DNA of 64,000 bases from Pardosa pseudoannulata (Eukaryota; Arthropoda; Arachnida; Araneae; Lycosidae): NCBI GenBank assembly GCA_032207245.1, contig CM063502.1:43377162-43441161 (forward strand), in the 5' to 3' direction. Shown piece by piece: positions 1 to 13,189 of the stretch. Within the stretch, counting starts at the first letter, position 1. Every line of letters starts with the position of its first letter. A program made the translations under genes and the position numbers. The notes beneath the pieces are model-generated. The model did not search any database. It worked only from the letters and a program-made list of their open reading frames with translations, and was not told where the DNA came from.

Positions 1-940
1 AGAGTAACTAAATCCACCAGAAATAAAAGTTATATTAACAGCAAATTAGATACCAAAATCAGTCACAAACGTGGAATAGTAGAACATGCAGTAACAAGTA
101 GAGAAAAAGTAGCACCAACTTTCTATATTGTTATGGTGAGATTTAGGAACCAGTATAGATGATGTCAGAATACCTATTTCATTTCCTAAAATCTGCAAAA
201 ACTGTGATTAAGCCATTTTAAAAGAAATAAAAAGTAGGCACTCAAACAGCATATTTCCAAAGGTTTTTCAAAGATATATAATTACTAATATCAAACTTTC
301 AAGGATAAAATTTGCCTTTTGTAAAGAGCTGCAATTTCTCCAAAAGAAGGGAATAAATGTTTATGCTTTTCCCAATTCGTGCCTTATATTTTTGAATAAA
401 CTAAATAAACAAATACAACTTTTAAGCTTTGTTTCTGAAAGTCTGCAAAATCAGATTGTTAGTAATTGGCTCATTGTCTTTACGGCTTATTGTTTAAAAG
501 TTATTCTTACAGTTTTTACTTTTATTTTATTAATGCATTTGAATCCAAATTGATTTGCTTTCCGATTTACATGTTTTTTCATACAAATGTGTTTATACCA
601 AAATTAAGACAACTATATGTGTTATTGTTTTAATAAGAAAACTACTTCATATAAACGATAATCTAAACACTAATCTTATAAAATTATACATTTGGGTATC
701 TTCTATTTAAATGATCAAATTAAAAATTAGTTTTAACAAAGAAACATCATTAAATTGTGTTAAATTATCTTCTCTGTTTTAAAACAAATCGTCATTCAAA
801 ATTTAACACTAGAAGAATGGTGTGCACAGTATGCATAGAATGTCTAAGAGCGGTCATTGTGACTGAGATTTTTAAACCCCAAACTCATACTTCTTTCAAG
901 ATTTGTTTTCTAAAACAAGTCTTTAAACTTATTTGTCATT
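1..940. other. No gene seen
   Basis: AT-rich unique DNA; short open frames only. Confidence 0.6.
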
Positions 941-941
941 A

Positions 942-1070
942 GTGGTAGCTTACAAGGAAAAGGCATCGATCTCATAATCGGAGGGTTGTGAGACGGCCAA
1001 AAATACGCTGTGTTCGTTAATCCTAGTAAGTGAAATAGGTTCGTGGTCGAAATGACCTCAAAGTTCCTAA
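942..1070 (+). mobile_element. Degraded tRNA-like SINE head
   Basis: Seen: AGTGGTAGCTTACAAGG (941-957) resembles an A box. The following catcgatCTCATAATCggagg has the shape of an anticodon arm with CAT in the loop, then gggttgtgagac (983-994) sits where a B box belongs. The stems are broken, so it is a relic. It runs into the 264-bp duplicated region. Confidence 0.45.
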
Positions 1071-1074
1071 ACAA

Positions 1075-1605
1075 TATCTTGTGGAGGGGATAGGCCTTGC
1101 CCGGAGTCTTTTGTTAGATACATGCCCAGTTTGTTTGTTTGTGTTGCCCCGTCTTAGTGAGTATTATTGACCTCTTATACAATGTTTCCATAGTAAAAAG
1201 GGCAAACAATTATACGGAGATTAATAGTGGTGAATACTATAAAAGTAAATTCCCTGCATCAGAAATAATAATACTAATATTTTTAGTCGTTGCTTTTGAA
1301 AGTTTTGTTTCAAAACTGTAAAGATATTGTTGCAATGTGCCAGACCAAGCCTGGAGACTCTTTTGATTGATACCTGCTTCAAAATTACTAGGACCCAGTT
1401 TGATTGTGTTTTCCGTCACAGTAAATATTGTTGACTTCCTATATGGTGCTCCCATAGTAAATATGACCAACAATTATTGGTGGTTTGGTAGTGGTAAATG
1501 TCATAAAAGTAAGTTTTTCTGCATTGGAAATAATAATAATAATACATTTAGTCATTGATTCTTATAGTTTTGTTTCAAATTCGGAGAAATATTATTGTAA
1601 TGTGT
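1075..1605 (+). repeat. Tandem duplication, 264-bp unit, 2 copies
   Basis: Seen: ttgac..ccatagtaaa blocks at 1167 and 1431, with matching gggataggccttgcc / gaccaagcctgg starts, aaaagtaa and gttttgtttcaaa ends. Copies have drifted considerably. Short open frames here on both strands are shadows of the repeat. Confidence 0.7.
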
Positions 1606-1856
1606 CTACCAGTATTATGACATGAATCTGTCGAGCAGCAGATTGCATGTCCATAGAGGATGTCACCAATTTTCCCTTTTTAAATATAGAACATTATACA
1701 ATAAATATTTTGACCTGACATTAGCTACTTTGAATTATCAGCAGCAAACATGAATATTCGGCAAAATACTAAAAACAGAATACTATTCGCAACATAGGTT
1801 GAAGCATTTATATTGGCACATTTCATACACTATCTCATGAATTATCTCCATCATAA

Positions 1857-1995
1857 CCTTGACCTCCGATTAACTTAACCGACCTTAAAAGTTCCCAGGG
1901 TATACAAGAACCACCATGAAAATTTCCATCAAGATCGATCGAGCCATTTTAGAATGCATACCGAACATACGGCTAAAATTGCATTTATAATTAAG
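1857..1995 (+). mobile_element. LINE-type 3' tail fragment
   Basis: Seen: the phrase atgaaaatttccatcaagatcgatcgagccatttt followed by a short unique run and then ttgcatttataattaa. Known: arthropod non-LTR elements (RTE/CR1/Jockey-like) and their SINE partners commonly end in TTTCATCAAGATCGG..GAGCCGTTTT.. and a TTTATAAT-type tail. No reverse-transcriptase reading is left, so the family is uncertain. Confidence 0.4.
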
Positions 1996-4761
1996 GTGCA
2001 AGCATCATGTTATTTATAAACACACGTCTACCTTATTAAATTAAGGAAATAGGGGATGCAGTATATTAAACATTATTATGGTGTATTGTAAAGCAATTAA
2101 ACATAATTAATAATTATTGCATCCAGTTCAATATCATATTAAACCCATTTAACTGTCAGATAAATTTACGTAATAAGGAGAGTTGTAGTAGAGCTGTAAT
2201 ATACTCTTCTTCAAACTTAATTGCCTACGTAGTGTATAGAATGAATTTAAATATGCTAGTAAATGATTCCTCATATCATTGGAGTTATTCTATTGAGTGA
2301 TTTCCTGCTCAAGGACAGCAATGGTTCCTGAAATTACTAGATTTATTCTAAAGTGTAATTTTCAATGCGAAGACAGTAAGTAGGCTAGTTCATACAGAGC
2401 AACTAACAAAATACATCCCATAGATACTATGGATTGATTGTCTTTCAGAACCTTTGTTAGTAGCTTTTAAGTGTCTGAAGTGTATAATGTTATTCTTACC
2501 TCTCCCTAAACTCTGTAATCACCCCCAAAAGACTAAGTATTGCAATAGCTATATTTGCACTTGTTAAAATCTAGGTTCCGGTGAATATATTTCAGTTGTT
2601 TTTTTTTTCGAATTAAAAAAAAATGTTTTTCCTCTATCCATTAAGGTATTACATTTTACAATACGATAAATTACTACATTATTTTCTGGATCAAGCTGTC
2701 GAAAGTCTAAATACAGTTCTATCTAAAACATGTAGTGTGTTACGTAAATGAGATAGATTGATAAACGATAATTAACTTCAATTGATGACTCAAACAACAA
2801 AAATGTACTACTTAAGCCACCGATGCCTATAGTCTCTTTTTAGGAACAGCCAAATAATACTTCGTAGAATTTTTACATTTTTTCCGAACAAGTTTTCCTT
2901 TACAAATAATATAGATGTCAGTCTTGCAAACACTGTACCAAATTTTCGAGTACTACAATTGTTTAAAATTTTGTCCCTTGGATGCACATTTTATGATTTT
3001 TCGAAAAATCGCACATAAATTTAATTTTTGGTAGTGACATCAACAATTTGGCCATTCGCAGCAGTGTCTGACAATCCAAAACCTGGTTTGATGAGCGTTT
3101 CATCCATTAATGTCACTAATAAAGTTTTTATTATATCTCTGTATAAGATGACGGCGTACAAACTATAGTCTTAGGTTAGTGCATTATTTGCGCATTTAAG
3201 GTACTAGAGCAAATTGGAACTTTGATTTTACTTAACATCGAAAAATATATTACACATATAGTTCTTCGTAACATATTATATATTATTACTCTAAAAGTGT
3301 TTCAAAAAATTTATTTTTATCCATTCACTAATAATTTCCTTCTTGAAATTATATTTTCATGAATAGTAAAAAGTTTTACTCATCAAACCTCTGATATTTC
3401 AAAGAATTTACAAATAATTTATTAAACAGAAAATCACGAAATTAATTTTAATTTATAAGATACGTTATTAGAACTACGCTGAGAATTTATACATTGCTAT
3501 TTACCCATAAACATTCATAATAATATATAAACATTAATTTCCCGAATACTGAAAATATAACATTTGCCTTTCTATATAAAAGCATTCTTAAGCAAATATG
3601 TAATATTTAGTTAACCATTCAATAATATAGCTTCACACTTTTTTTTAAAATTACCATAAATTAAACATCTCTTTAAATCTATAGCCGTTTGGAATGTTTT
3701 TCATTCATAGAAAAAAGAATTTTCCTGGTTTTGCCCTAATTTTAATTGCCAAGTATTGTTCATCTATAGGCAATAGAAGGCAAGTGCAAATTGTACAAAT
3801 CAAGTTTTTATGATGGTTAGTTTCATATTTGAAATATTTTCTATTTAATTGCAGAAGTAAATTTTTATTTTATTTCAACGAACACTAGGAATTATAAATT
3901 GTGTAACAACTCTTTTTTATGAAATTTTAACTTTAAAGTTCAGATGTCTGTTAAAAAAGGTGAAAAAATAGTAAAATAGAAAACATAAAACTTTTATTTA
4001 AAAAATAGTAATAAAATGAATAGTTAAATTAAATGGAGGGTTCTATTTTTAAAAAAATCTTTTACATATTTCGAGATAGAGTTTTGTTGCTTTTGAATAA
4101 CGAATACTATTAAGCTACGCCTTCATCTAATCAGTATAAATGTTATAATTACTGTCTTTGTTAATCATTATCTTTTTGGAATAATGTGATTTCTTAATGT
4201 ATTATTAAAGTTGTAGACATTTGGTTTATTAAATGAAATTTGTTTAGGTCGCAATAAAATATTTCTGTCCAGTAAATAGCATTTTTATTATTTATCTTGC
4301 TAGAAATTACTTTAATATTTTTTTTTTGTAATATTTCTGTATAACTCATTTTCGTTGGAACATTACATTGGCTACATTTCGAATAAAATTAGCTTTTTCT
4401 GTCGGAGGAGAAATGTGAAAGAAAGTCTTAAATAACACAATTGTTTCGATGTGGGTAGAATTAAACTAACAATTTTCGTTCTGGTTTTCATTTTTTACCT
4501 TACGCTGAAGTAACGGGATTTTTGTTTTATTAAAGGACTAAATGCATAAATTGAAAGACTGGTAATGAAACGAAGAATATGAATTTAACTCACTGTTTTG
4601 TTTTTAAAAAGTTTAAATTCTTTAAATCGAAAACTATTTCATACCAAAACACAGACAGTTATTAAATATGTGGATATGTTATGCGGTTTACAAAAACAAT
4701 TCATTTAGAAGTAAAAAGAAAATATTGAAGCTTAAAGCAGAAACTTAGTAAAATAATGCTT
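1996..4761. other. No gene seen
   Basis: AT-rich unique sequence. A short A/T-run pair is at about 2600-2625. Nothing with splice sites plus coding character was noticed. Confidence 0.6.
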
Positions 4762-4765
4762 TTTA

Positions 4766-5071
4766 CCCTTGCACTCCAAATTATATTTCAATTTTGTTAG
4801 CAGCTAAATATCAAAGTTTTCAAGTGTTTTACTTGAAATAATCAACAAAAAATAGAGCAATTTAATAAATAAATGAAAATACAAATTTAATTAAATGTCA
4901 GCTTATTTGCAGTATTGCAGGAAAAAAAAAGGGTTTATTTTCTTCCTCCAGGTATCTTTCTAATTGAGCATCTATTGGTTTGGATTTGAAAAAGTGTCGA
5001 GTGAGACTTAACAAAGAAGCTCCTAAGATAAGAACTGGTGTCGAGTACACTCGATTTAAGAGTGCAAAGGG
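4766..5071. mobile_element. piggyBac-like MITE, about 306 bp, decayed ends
   Basis: Seen: left end TTTA + CCCTTGCACTC (4762-4776), right end GAGTGCAAAGGG + TCAA (5060-5075). The ends are inverted repeats with one indel, and TTTA/TCAA look like mutated copies of a TTAA target. A short palindrome TCGAGTACACTCGA (5041-5054) lies just inside the right end. No coding frame. Similar in layout to the 415-bp MITE near 46.2 kb. Confidence 0.55.
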
Positions 5072-5589
5072 TCAATTTACTTATAGTTAATTGAGCAAAA
5101 TAAATGTTAAAACTTCATTAGTCTAAACTTGAAAAATTGTATAGCATCATTAATTCATTGAGCGTAAGGTTTTCAATAACTAAATGTCTGAGTGATACTT
5201 TCATATTTCGATATTAAACACAATACTAATTACATGTTTTGCTACTTTGTCACTACTTTTATCACATACTGATTTGCATTTGCAGGAAAATACTATCCAT
5301 GTTTTTATTTCATTCTCTAGTTCGGCAAATAATATGATCATTTCAGTTGGATTTTTGACCAAACATCTGTGAAACAAAACTTAGAATAGGTTTAGAAGTT
5401 ATTCAAATTTGTCAGAGTTCTTCAGAATGTTAATGGGAAATATCTCTGTTAGGAATTGAAATTTCCTATCTATAGGCAAATTATACATTTATCCCAGCGA
5501 AATCCAAAGTATAAAAACAAATATTTATTATTCGATACTTTTCCTTCTTAGTAAACGTCTTCACTTTAATTTATTTTATTCTAAAGTGG

Positions 5590-6020
5590 AATTATAAACT
5601 GCCGTAGTTTCGAGCAATTATATCTGATTATATATTACATCAACAGTTTTTTGAATAGGGTTTAAGACTAAACATTTTTCTCCTTGCTTCGATTCACAGT
5701 TAAACATATATTGTATTCAGAATGTATGCATTTATTTTAGCCAATTCTAAAATTTTATAAAAGCACACATTGATTTTCAGACACTTTTTTTATTTTTACC
5801 ATTAATTTCGAGCAGTTTCATCTTATTATATTTTATATCAATAGTTTTTAAGACTAAGACAAAATCATATTTTTCTCCTTGCGTTTATTCACAGTTAAAC
5901 GTGCAATGTATACAGAATCCATGCATTTATTTCAGCCAAATATAAAGTTTTATAAAAACAAAAATTAATTTTCAGATATTTTTTACTTTTACCATTATCT
6001 TCAAGCAAATTGATCTGAAA
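5590..6020 (+). repeat. Tandem repeat, about 195-bp unit, 2 copies plus a partial third
   Basis: Seen: tcgagcaatt / tcgagcagtt / tcaagcaaat starts at about 5607, 5806 and 5998, and cacagttaaac at 5695 and 5890, followed each time by an agaat..atgcatttattt block. Confidence 0.75.
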
Positions 6021-7109
6021 ACTTTCACCAGACTTTGTGTTAGTTAAAATATATAGTTACATAAAAAACGATTTTCTAGCATTTTTTTTTCATTTCTGTT
6101 GCACCATTATGTGCGCTATACTTGTTTTTTCCTTTTAGTATTGGAAAGTTCTAAATGAAGAAAAAATATTAAAAAATATACTTCATATTTAACTAATAAA
6201 GGCCATTTTGTCTGAATAATAAGTTTTTCATGCAGTCGATCTGCAACATACCTCTGCATCCTAGTCATTGTTTTAACTTTAGACAATATATATATTGAAA
6301 CAAAGTGGTTTTTTTAGTGTTATTAATTGTATTGTTCGTTTATCTTTTAGCAGAACTTGAATGCGTATTTGTAGTTTGATGTTTGCTCCTGAATATTTTG
6401 GTTTTCTGTAACTTTTGTAAGAGGATAATATAAACTTTGGAAGATATGGTGGAAAAATTTGCAATATTTTAAAGAAACCATTATATTAATGAGATGTAAT
6501 TATCTTTAATGAGCTTTTATTTCCATACAATCTTGCAAATAATGCCAATAGTCAGATAAATGCTTTACAAAAGTTACAAATTTCTGTCTATTTATAGTAT
6601 GGTAGGATCAAAAATGTTTTTTCAATATGTAGGTAATACCATCAATGCACAAATCACAGAAGCATTATTTGAAAATGTGAGCTTAGGCTTTTTTTCTTTA
6701 GATGACTAAAGTTTATAGACAAAATCGTCAAGTTCGTTAAAGTGGTTATAATGTTTAGGCTCTTCAGTACACGTGCAGAATGCAGCCTCTGGAATAAAAT
6801 GCATTCCCTAAGTGGCCCATAAATCTCTTAAGTTGGATAGGTCTGTTCCGAAGTAAGGATGCATAGAATAGGTTGCTACTGAATTTCCGTATTTTCTTCT
6901 GAGAAAGTGTTGATTTTCGAAAGATGTTGAACACTCTACCGGTTCGGAAGACTTGTCGCGATAATTGATGACCAACGTCGGTGATGCCTATCGTTGCATA
7001 TAATTAGGATGTATGACATTTAGGTTGTTTCTTTTGGGAAAATAGTCAGCGTTCTATTTTACACAGTACTAACCCTACTAACTACCTGCACTTCTACAGA
7101 TAGCTGCGT
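6021..7109. other. No gene seen
   Basis: AT-rich DNA. A slightly GC-richer stretch at about 6760-7000 (gcagcctctgg, ctctaccggttcggaag) has no frame or repeat that I can identify. Confidence 0.55.
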
Positions 7110-9640
7110 TTCAAGACGACCAATTAATTCAGCTACTGCAACTAAATTGGTTGATTGTTACTCTACGGCTTGTATGTTATACTACTTCTTAAATGGGATT
7201 TAAAATTCCCACGAAGATCCATTTGATTCACACAATTTGTCAGATTATAATTGTCCCTAGTTGATATTATCAAGAAGAATTAGTCAGTAAAAAGTTTAGA
7301 ATGCTTTAATTATAAATATAAACACAGACTGGAGGACATATGGATATTACATCAAGTCTCCCAAAACTATTGTAGCATGTTGTTTACGAATATTTCCTTT
7401 TCAATTATGAAAATAAGATATTCCCATTAAGATCCATTTGATTCACACAATTTATCAGATTATAATTGTCCGTAGTTGATATGATCAAGAAGAATGAATC
7501 AGTAAAAAGTTTAGAATGCTTTAATTATAAATATAAACACAGTCTGAAGGACATGTGGATATTACATCAAGTCTCTCAAAACTATTATAGCATGTTGTTT
7601 ACGAATATTTCCTTTTCAATTAATAAGAAATGAAAATAAGGTATTCCCATTAAGATCTATTTGATTCACACAATTTGTCAGATTATAATTGTCCCTAGTT
7701 GATAGGATCAAGAAGAATTATTGAGGAAAAAGTTTAGAATGCTTTAATTATAAACATAAACACAGTCTAAAGGACATATGGATATCACATCAAGTCTCCC
7801 AAAACTATTGTAACATGTTGTTTGCAATTATTTCCTTTTCAATTAATAAGAAACGAAAATAAGATATTCCCACGAAGATCCATTTGATTCACACAATTTG
7901 TCAGATTATAATTGTCCCTAGTTGATATGATCAAGAATTAGTCAGTAAAAAGTTTAGAATGCTTTAATTATAAATATAAACACAGTCTGAAGGACATATG
8001 AATATCACATCAAGTCTCCCAAAACTATTGAGAATATTTCCTTTTCAATTAATAAGAAACGAAAATAAGATATCCCCACGAATATCAATTTGATTCACAC
8101 AGTTTCTCAGATTATAATTGTCCCTAGTTGATATGATCAAGAAGAATTATTGAGGAAAAAGTTTAGAATGCTTTAATTATAAATATAAACACAGTCTACA
8201 GGGCATGTGGATACTACATTAAGTCTCCCAAAACTACTGAGAATATTTCCTTTTCAATTAATAAGTAACGAAAATAAGATATTTATGTATTAAAAGTAGC
8301 ATATTGCTGTATTCACAAGCAATTTATTCAACTGCAACAACTAATTTGATTGCTTGTTGCTTTAGAGTTAGTATAATAGTAGTACTGTTTCTTAAATGGG
8401 ATTTGGAAATGCTTTCAAAGGCCCATTTGATTCACATTATTTTTCAAATTGTAATTGTCGTTTTTTTGCGTAGTTTAACAGGAATATTTATTTAGTGCAC
8501 ACTTTTGATGGAGTGTTTGTAAATATAAACACAGTCTCAGGTCCTATACTACTGACAACTAATGTAATAATGTTTATTTTCAATTACTAAATAACTAAGA
8601 TAAGTATTAGTAAAATAGCATATTGATACAGTCAGAATAATTAATTCAGTTTCTGCAACTAATTTGGTTTTTCATTGCTATTCGGCTAATATATTAACTG
8701 TACTGCTTCTGTAGAAGGATTGAAAATACCTTTGAAGATTTATTTGATTCACATGAATTGTCAAATTATAATTGTGACTTGTTTGGGTATTTGATCAGGA
8801 AGGATCATTACATAAGTAGTTTTGATTGACTACTAGGATAAACGCAGTCTTAAGTCATAAGAGGTAAATATATTGCGACAAGTTACTCTTGGCGAATTTT
8901 TTTCCAATTAATAAGTAACTGATATAAATAATTAAGATGTTAAAAATATCATATTTTTATATTCATGAATGATTAATACAAGTTACTACAGCTAAGATAT
9001 TTGTTTGTTATTATACAGCTAGTATATTACCTGTACTGTGTCATAAATGGGTTGGGAAATGAGTATGAAGATACATTTGATTCCCTCTATATGTCAAATT
9101 ATAATTTTTAGTTAATTTTTATACTTATCAGTGAGTTTTATTCAGTAAACACTTTTCAATGGCTTGACTACGAATGTAAACACAATCAAAATTTATATGA
9201 GGAGATTTTACAAAACAATTGAGATGCCATGTTTATTGCAAAAGTTTTTCAATTCAGTAAATAAACAGGGCATTACTGTAAGAAATAGCATATTGCTCTA
9301 TTCATGAGCAATTTATTCAAGCTACTACTGCTAATTTTTTTGTTAGTTTCTATACGGCTGGTATATTGACTCTACTGTTTCTTAAATAGGATGGAAATTC
9401 CAATATCTCAAACCATTTTGATTCACAATATTTGCCAAAATATAAATTACTGTTATATTATTAGTTGATCATTAGAGATAATTCAGAAAGTAAAAATGGC
9501 TTGAAAAAATATACACAACACAGTCGAAGTCATATGAGATTACTGAACAAAACTATTGTGAAATGCTATTCATTTCGAAAACTTTTTAAATTTATAAGTA
9601 ACTATGTTGAGATAATCTGTATATTAAAGCTAGCAGATTG
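7110..9640 (+). repeat. Nested tandem array, 206-223-bp and 317-340-bp units
   Basis: Seen: the anchor atttgattca occurs at about 7221, 7436, 7659, 7882, 8088, 8425, 8742, 9075 and at 9415 in variant form. The first five anchors are 206-223 bp apart and well conserved (aaagtttagaatgctttaattata, aaacacagtct). The later ones are 317-340 bp apart, more diverged, and carry an extra block (tattcacaagcaatttattcaact..gttagtataat). No coding frame is shared. Confidence 0.85.
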
Positions 9641-10396
9641 TTAAAATCAATTTTTTTATCAGAACTTTAATTCTAACTTTGCTAAATATGATATATTTGT
9701 CTTAGAAGCTCTTTTTTATTGTTTCTAAAAACAATTTTTTCTCAGTGTTAGGATGTTTTTCTTTTGAAATTTAGCGTGAAAGAGTGACCGCTCGAAACTT
9801 CATTTTCGAGTGATTTTGATTTAATCTTATTTTTATGCGTATTATTCATAAATTTATGGTGATATAAAGAAATAGGCAGAATTATCAAAGACTTATAAGG
9901 TTACAAATCAGTTGTCTGAGAAAATTTCAGTATCATTTCCCAAATTACCCTTGAATAATAATTAATATTATTTTCCTACTCTTATGAAATCAGTATTATT
10001 TACTGATAAAAGAGAAATTCTGAGCAAATTAACGTTCTTTAAGCATTTTTCTTCTACTTATTCTTTATCCAACGATGACCGAATAAGTAACTGTTCGATA
10101 GCGGAATGAGCATGCTGGAATTCCTCTGATTGCAAAGCATTAGTAGTTGTTTGGTATCAATAAATTTTAGCCACCTTATTGCAAAATATTCAACAGAAAT
10201 TTAAATCCAAAATTCAATTATTTATTCCAGCTCGCACTTGTGTTACGCGTACCCTGTTAACACGCATATAAATATATATTTAATTTTAAAAATAAAGTTT
10301 TATCGGATAAATTATAATTAATTACAACCATTTTAACTAGAACAAAAAAAATTAGTTTTAGCAAAACAGATTAAAAAGTACCATATATGTATATGC
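9641..10396. other. No gene seen
   Basis: AT-rich unique sequence between the nested array and the LTR-like region. Confidence 0.6.
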
Positions 10397-10413
10397 ATGT
10401 GTGTGTGTGTGTA
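10397..10413 (+). repeat. Short (GT)n; others at 10970-11002, 24466-24484
   Basis: Seen: 15-30 bp (GT)n runs with gtat interruptions. Confidence 0.8.
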
Positions 10414-10689
10414 AGGAAAAGTAAACTAGATCGGGAAACTAATGGCATTTTGTATAAGACCCCTAAGACACCCCGAGAAATTCTCAGGGGTTTTCACATC
10501 TTGAGTCAAGGGCAAAAATTCCCTCGTCCTTTCCCCTTTTTAACCCCTAACCTAAATTGACCCCTTGGGCTACAGTTTACACCCTCAGAGAAAGGGTCTA
10601 ACCAATTATAATTCTACATTGCCCTAGCAGACAATTTAGGAAATTTCCAAACAGAAAGGAGATGCACGCTATCGGAGGCAGATTTTTCT
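10414..10689. other. C/T-rich stretch upstream of the LTR-like segment
   Basis: Contains an imperfect hairpin ccccgagaaattctcagggg (10472-10491) and several cccctt runs. It may be the 5' part of the same LTR. Confidence 0.35.
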
Positions 10690-10930
10690 AGAGATTTTCC
10701 CACAGATTTTGACTGAGATGTTGACTCAGGTGTTAAGGGCCTTTATATTTAACTTTATTATAACTTCATGGTTTATTTATAACTTCATGGTATAGGTTTA
10801 TTTATAACTTCATGGTAGCTGACCCCTCAGTTTGTCCTGTCTATATAATGAAGTGCAAACCCGTCCTCTAACGTTCTGTTAATAAAGGTCTTCTAAAACG
10901 GTGTCATTTTAATAGGCCATGACAGTAAAC
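10690..10930 (+). mobile_element. LTR-like segment with TATA box, poly(A) signal and PBS-like end
   Basis: Seen: ctatataatg (10841-10850), AATAAA (10881-10886) and, about 25 bp later, a run reading taggccatgacagtaaac (10913-10930). The segment is richer in GC than its flanks and contains three tandem copies of about 20 bp with the core tataacttcatggt (10756-10816). Known: arthropod Gypsy/Pao LTRs have this order of promoter, poly(A) signal, short U5, then a ggc-ac-gtgacag primer-binding region. No internal gag or pol frame follows and no second LTR is visible, so it would be a remnant. Its 5' limit may lie nearer 10440. Confidence 0.35.
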
Positions 10931-11069
10931 AACCATCCTGAAGTCCGTCTTATTGCATGTATGTATATGTGTGTGTATGAATGTGTGTGCGTGTGTGTGT
11001 ATGTTCAAATTTTTTTATAAAAGTTTTTATAAAAGTTATAACAGTTTTTCAAATACGAAAAGTTTAATT

Positions 11070-13185
11070 TCATTTTCTGCTCTTCTTTTCTTTCTGTACA
11101 ACGATTAACAAAATCAAAACCTCAGTTTGATAGTTCAGATGACAGTTGTCTCAAATAAAATTACCCGCAAGGATTTTTTTCTTCACTGTACATAAAATCC
11201 CTCAGTATTCTAATGTGTTTTATATGTCCGAAATGGATGAATCTAATAAAATGAATGAACCCCGAAAAGACTAAAAACGTTGGTCAGATCATTTCAATTG
11301 AATTTTTAATGACTGAAATCCTTGGTCCTTAATTAAAATTAACCAGCATTAAAGAATTGAAAAAGTTGGTCAGTAATTAAATCGTTTTAGATTAATCCAA
11401 TTAATATTTGGATTGATTATTTTAATCCAATTAATATAAATTCTAGGTAATAGTTTTCCTGTTTAGAAAATCAATTTAGATTTATCTAGATTTATTATAT
11501 TTTTCCATACAAATTGACACAAACAAAACCTCAGTTTTACAATTTGAACAAACTTTGGCAACTAACTGGAAAGTTTTTTATTTCTTACTGAGCAGAAATT
11601 TCCTCAGAACTCGAATCTCGAGCTTCAAACTTTTTTTATACCTCATACGTCATTACTAACTTCACGGGGAAAAATATCTCAGAATCATTCTCTTGCTCAA
11701 CATTGCTTTTCGATTTTATTTCTCTGACTATTTTGTAAGAATGCGAAATTCTCGGACCATAATTAAAGTAGATAAATATTACAAAAATTAACTTGAAATC
11801 TGGGTTATTAATTATGCGATTTTTAATTTAGTTAATATTTTATCGCTGGGATTGTTAAACTGTAGTTAGGGTGGTATTCATACGAATTTTTATAATTTAT
11901 AAAATTTAGTTAATAGTTTTCCTATATCGAAGAACTTAATTTCGAAGTATATTCCTTTTTTGATCTGTTTTAGAACATTTAGCTCAAACAAAACCTCAGT
12001 TTGACTTCGAACAAAAATTATGCCAAATAAATTGACCTTCAGTAGTTTTTAATTTTAATGCCCAGAAAATTCCTCAGAACTCGAATGGCCCTAAACTTCA
12101 AACTTTTTATACATCTGACACCTCATAAACACAAAAACACTCAACTTCACATGGTAGAAAAATTTCAATCACTGTCCTGCCTAACATTCCTTTTCTATAT
12201 TGTTGGTCGTATCATTTCATTTGAATTTTCAATGACTGAAATTTTTGGACCTAAATTAAACTTGACCAATATTAGGATATTAAATTTTAAAAGTAAATCA
12301 TTAATTATACCAATTTGTTTCAGTTTAATTAGTATTTAATCACGGGGTCTGATGAAATCGCTCTAAAAAGATTAATCTGCAACTGCTTCTATCCTTTGTG
12401 GAGCAGAAAATTCCTTAGAACTCGAATGGCGCTTTTCAAACTTTTTATATATCTGATATCTCATTACTAGCTTCATAGAGAAAAAAATCTGAGAATCACT
12501 CTTCTGCTTAAAATTATGCTCATTTTACTTCAATTTTCAATTACTGAAATTTTTGGACCTTAATTAAATTTGACCAATGTTAAGGAAATTAAATTTGGAA
12601 AGTAAATCATTGATTATACCGTTTTGTTTGAATTCAATTAGTAATTCATCATGGGATCTGATGAACCATGCTGAGTATAAAGTTTATCTGAAGCTTTTAT
12701 AATTTATAAAATCTAATAATAGTTTAGAATTGAAGTTAATAGTTTAGAAGTTTTCCATTTAAAAAAGTTTATTTTTGGAGTGCATGCACTTTCAAATCTT
12801 TTTCTTTCTCCATAACCGTCAACACAAACAAACTTCAGCATAAACAAGGCCAATTTGGGCAAAAATTACCCCAAACGGACTGGCAGTCGTTGCAATGCTA
12901 TTGTGCAGGAAATTTCATTAGATTTTTCAAACCTTTATATATTTGAGATGTCATTACTAACTTCACCGAAAAAAAAATATCTCCGAACCGCTCTCCTGTG
13001 TAACATTCCTTTTCAATATTGTTAGTCGGATTATTTCGTTTGAATTTTTAATGGCTGAAATTCTTGGATCCTAATTAAAGTTGACCAGCATTAAGGAAAT
13101 TAAATTTGAAAAGTGGGTCATTAATTATATCGTTTTGTTTGAATCGAATTAATATTTGATCGCGGGGGTCTGATGAATCGTGGCT
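11070..13185 (+). repeat. Tandem array, about 410-465-bp unit, about 5 copies
   Basis: Seen: aaacctcagttt at 11117, 11526 and 11991, with a diverged copy near 12830. Between them recur cagaaaattcctcagaactcgaat, ttggtcagatcatttc, gaatttttaatgactgaaat, attaaatttgaccaa and attaatatttgatc. One copy near 12.37 kb lacks the cctcagttt section. The 93-codon open frame at 12058-12339 lies wholly in the repeat and has no recognisable domain. Confidence 0.8.
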
Positions 13186-13189
13186 CAGA

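Noticed and set aside
946..1010. tRNA-Met gene
   Set aside because: Anticodon-like CAT is present, but acceptor and T stems do not pair and the B box is broken; called a SINE relic.
7110..9640. CRISPR-like array
   Set aside because: Whole units are repeated with no short repeat plus unique spacers, and the genome is eukaryotic in character.
12058..12339. 93-codon + frame
   Set aside because: Lies entirely in the 420-bp tandem array; other copies of the unit do not keep the frame.
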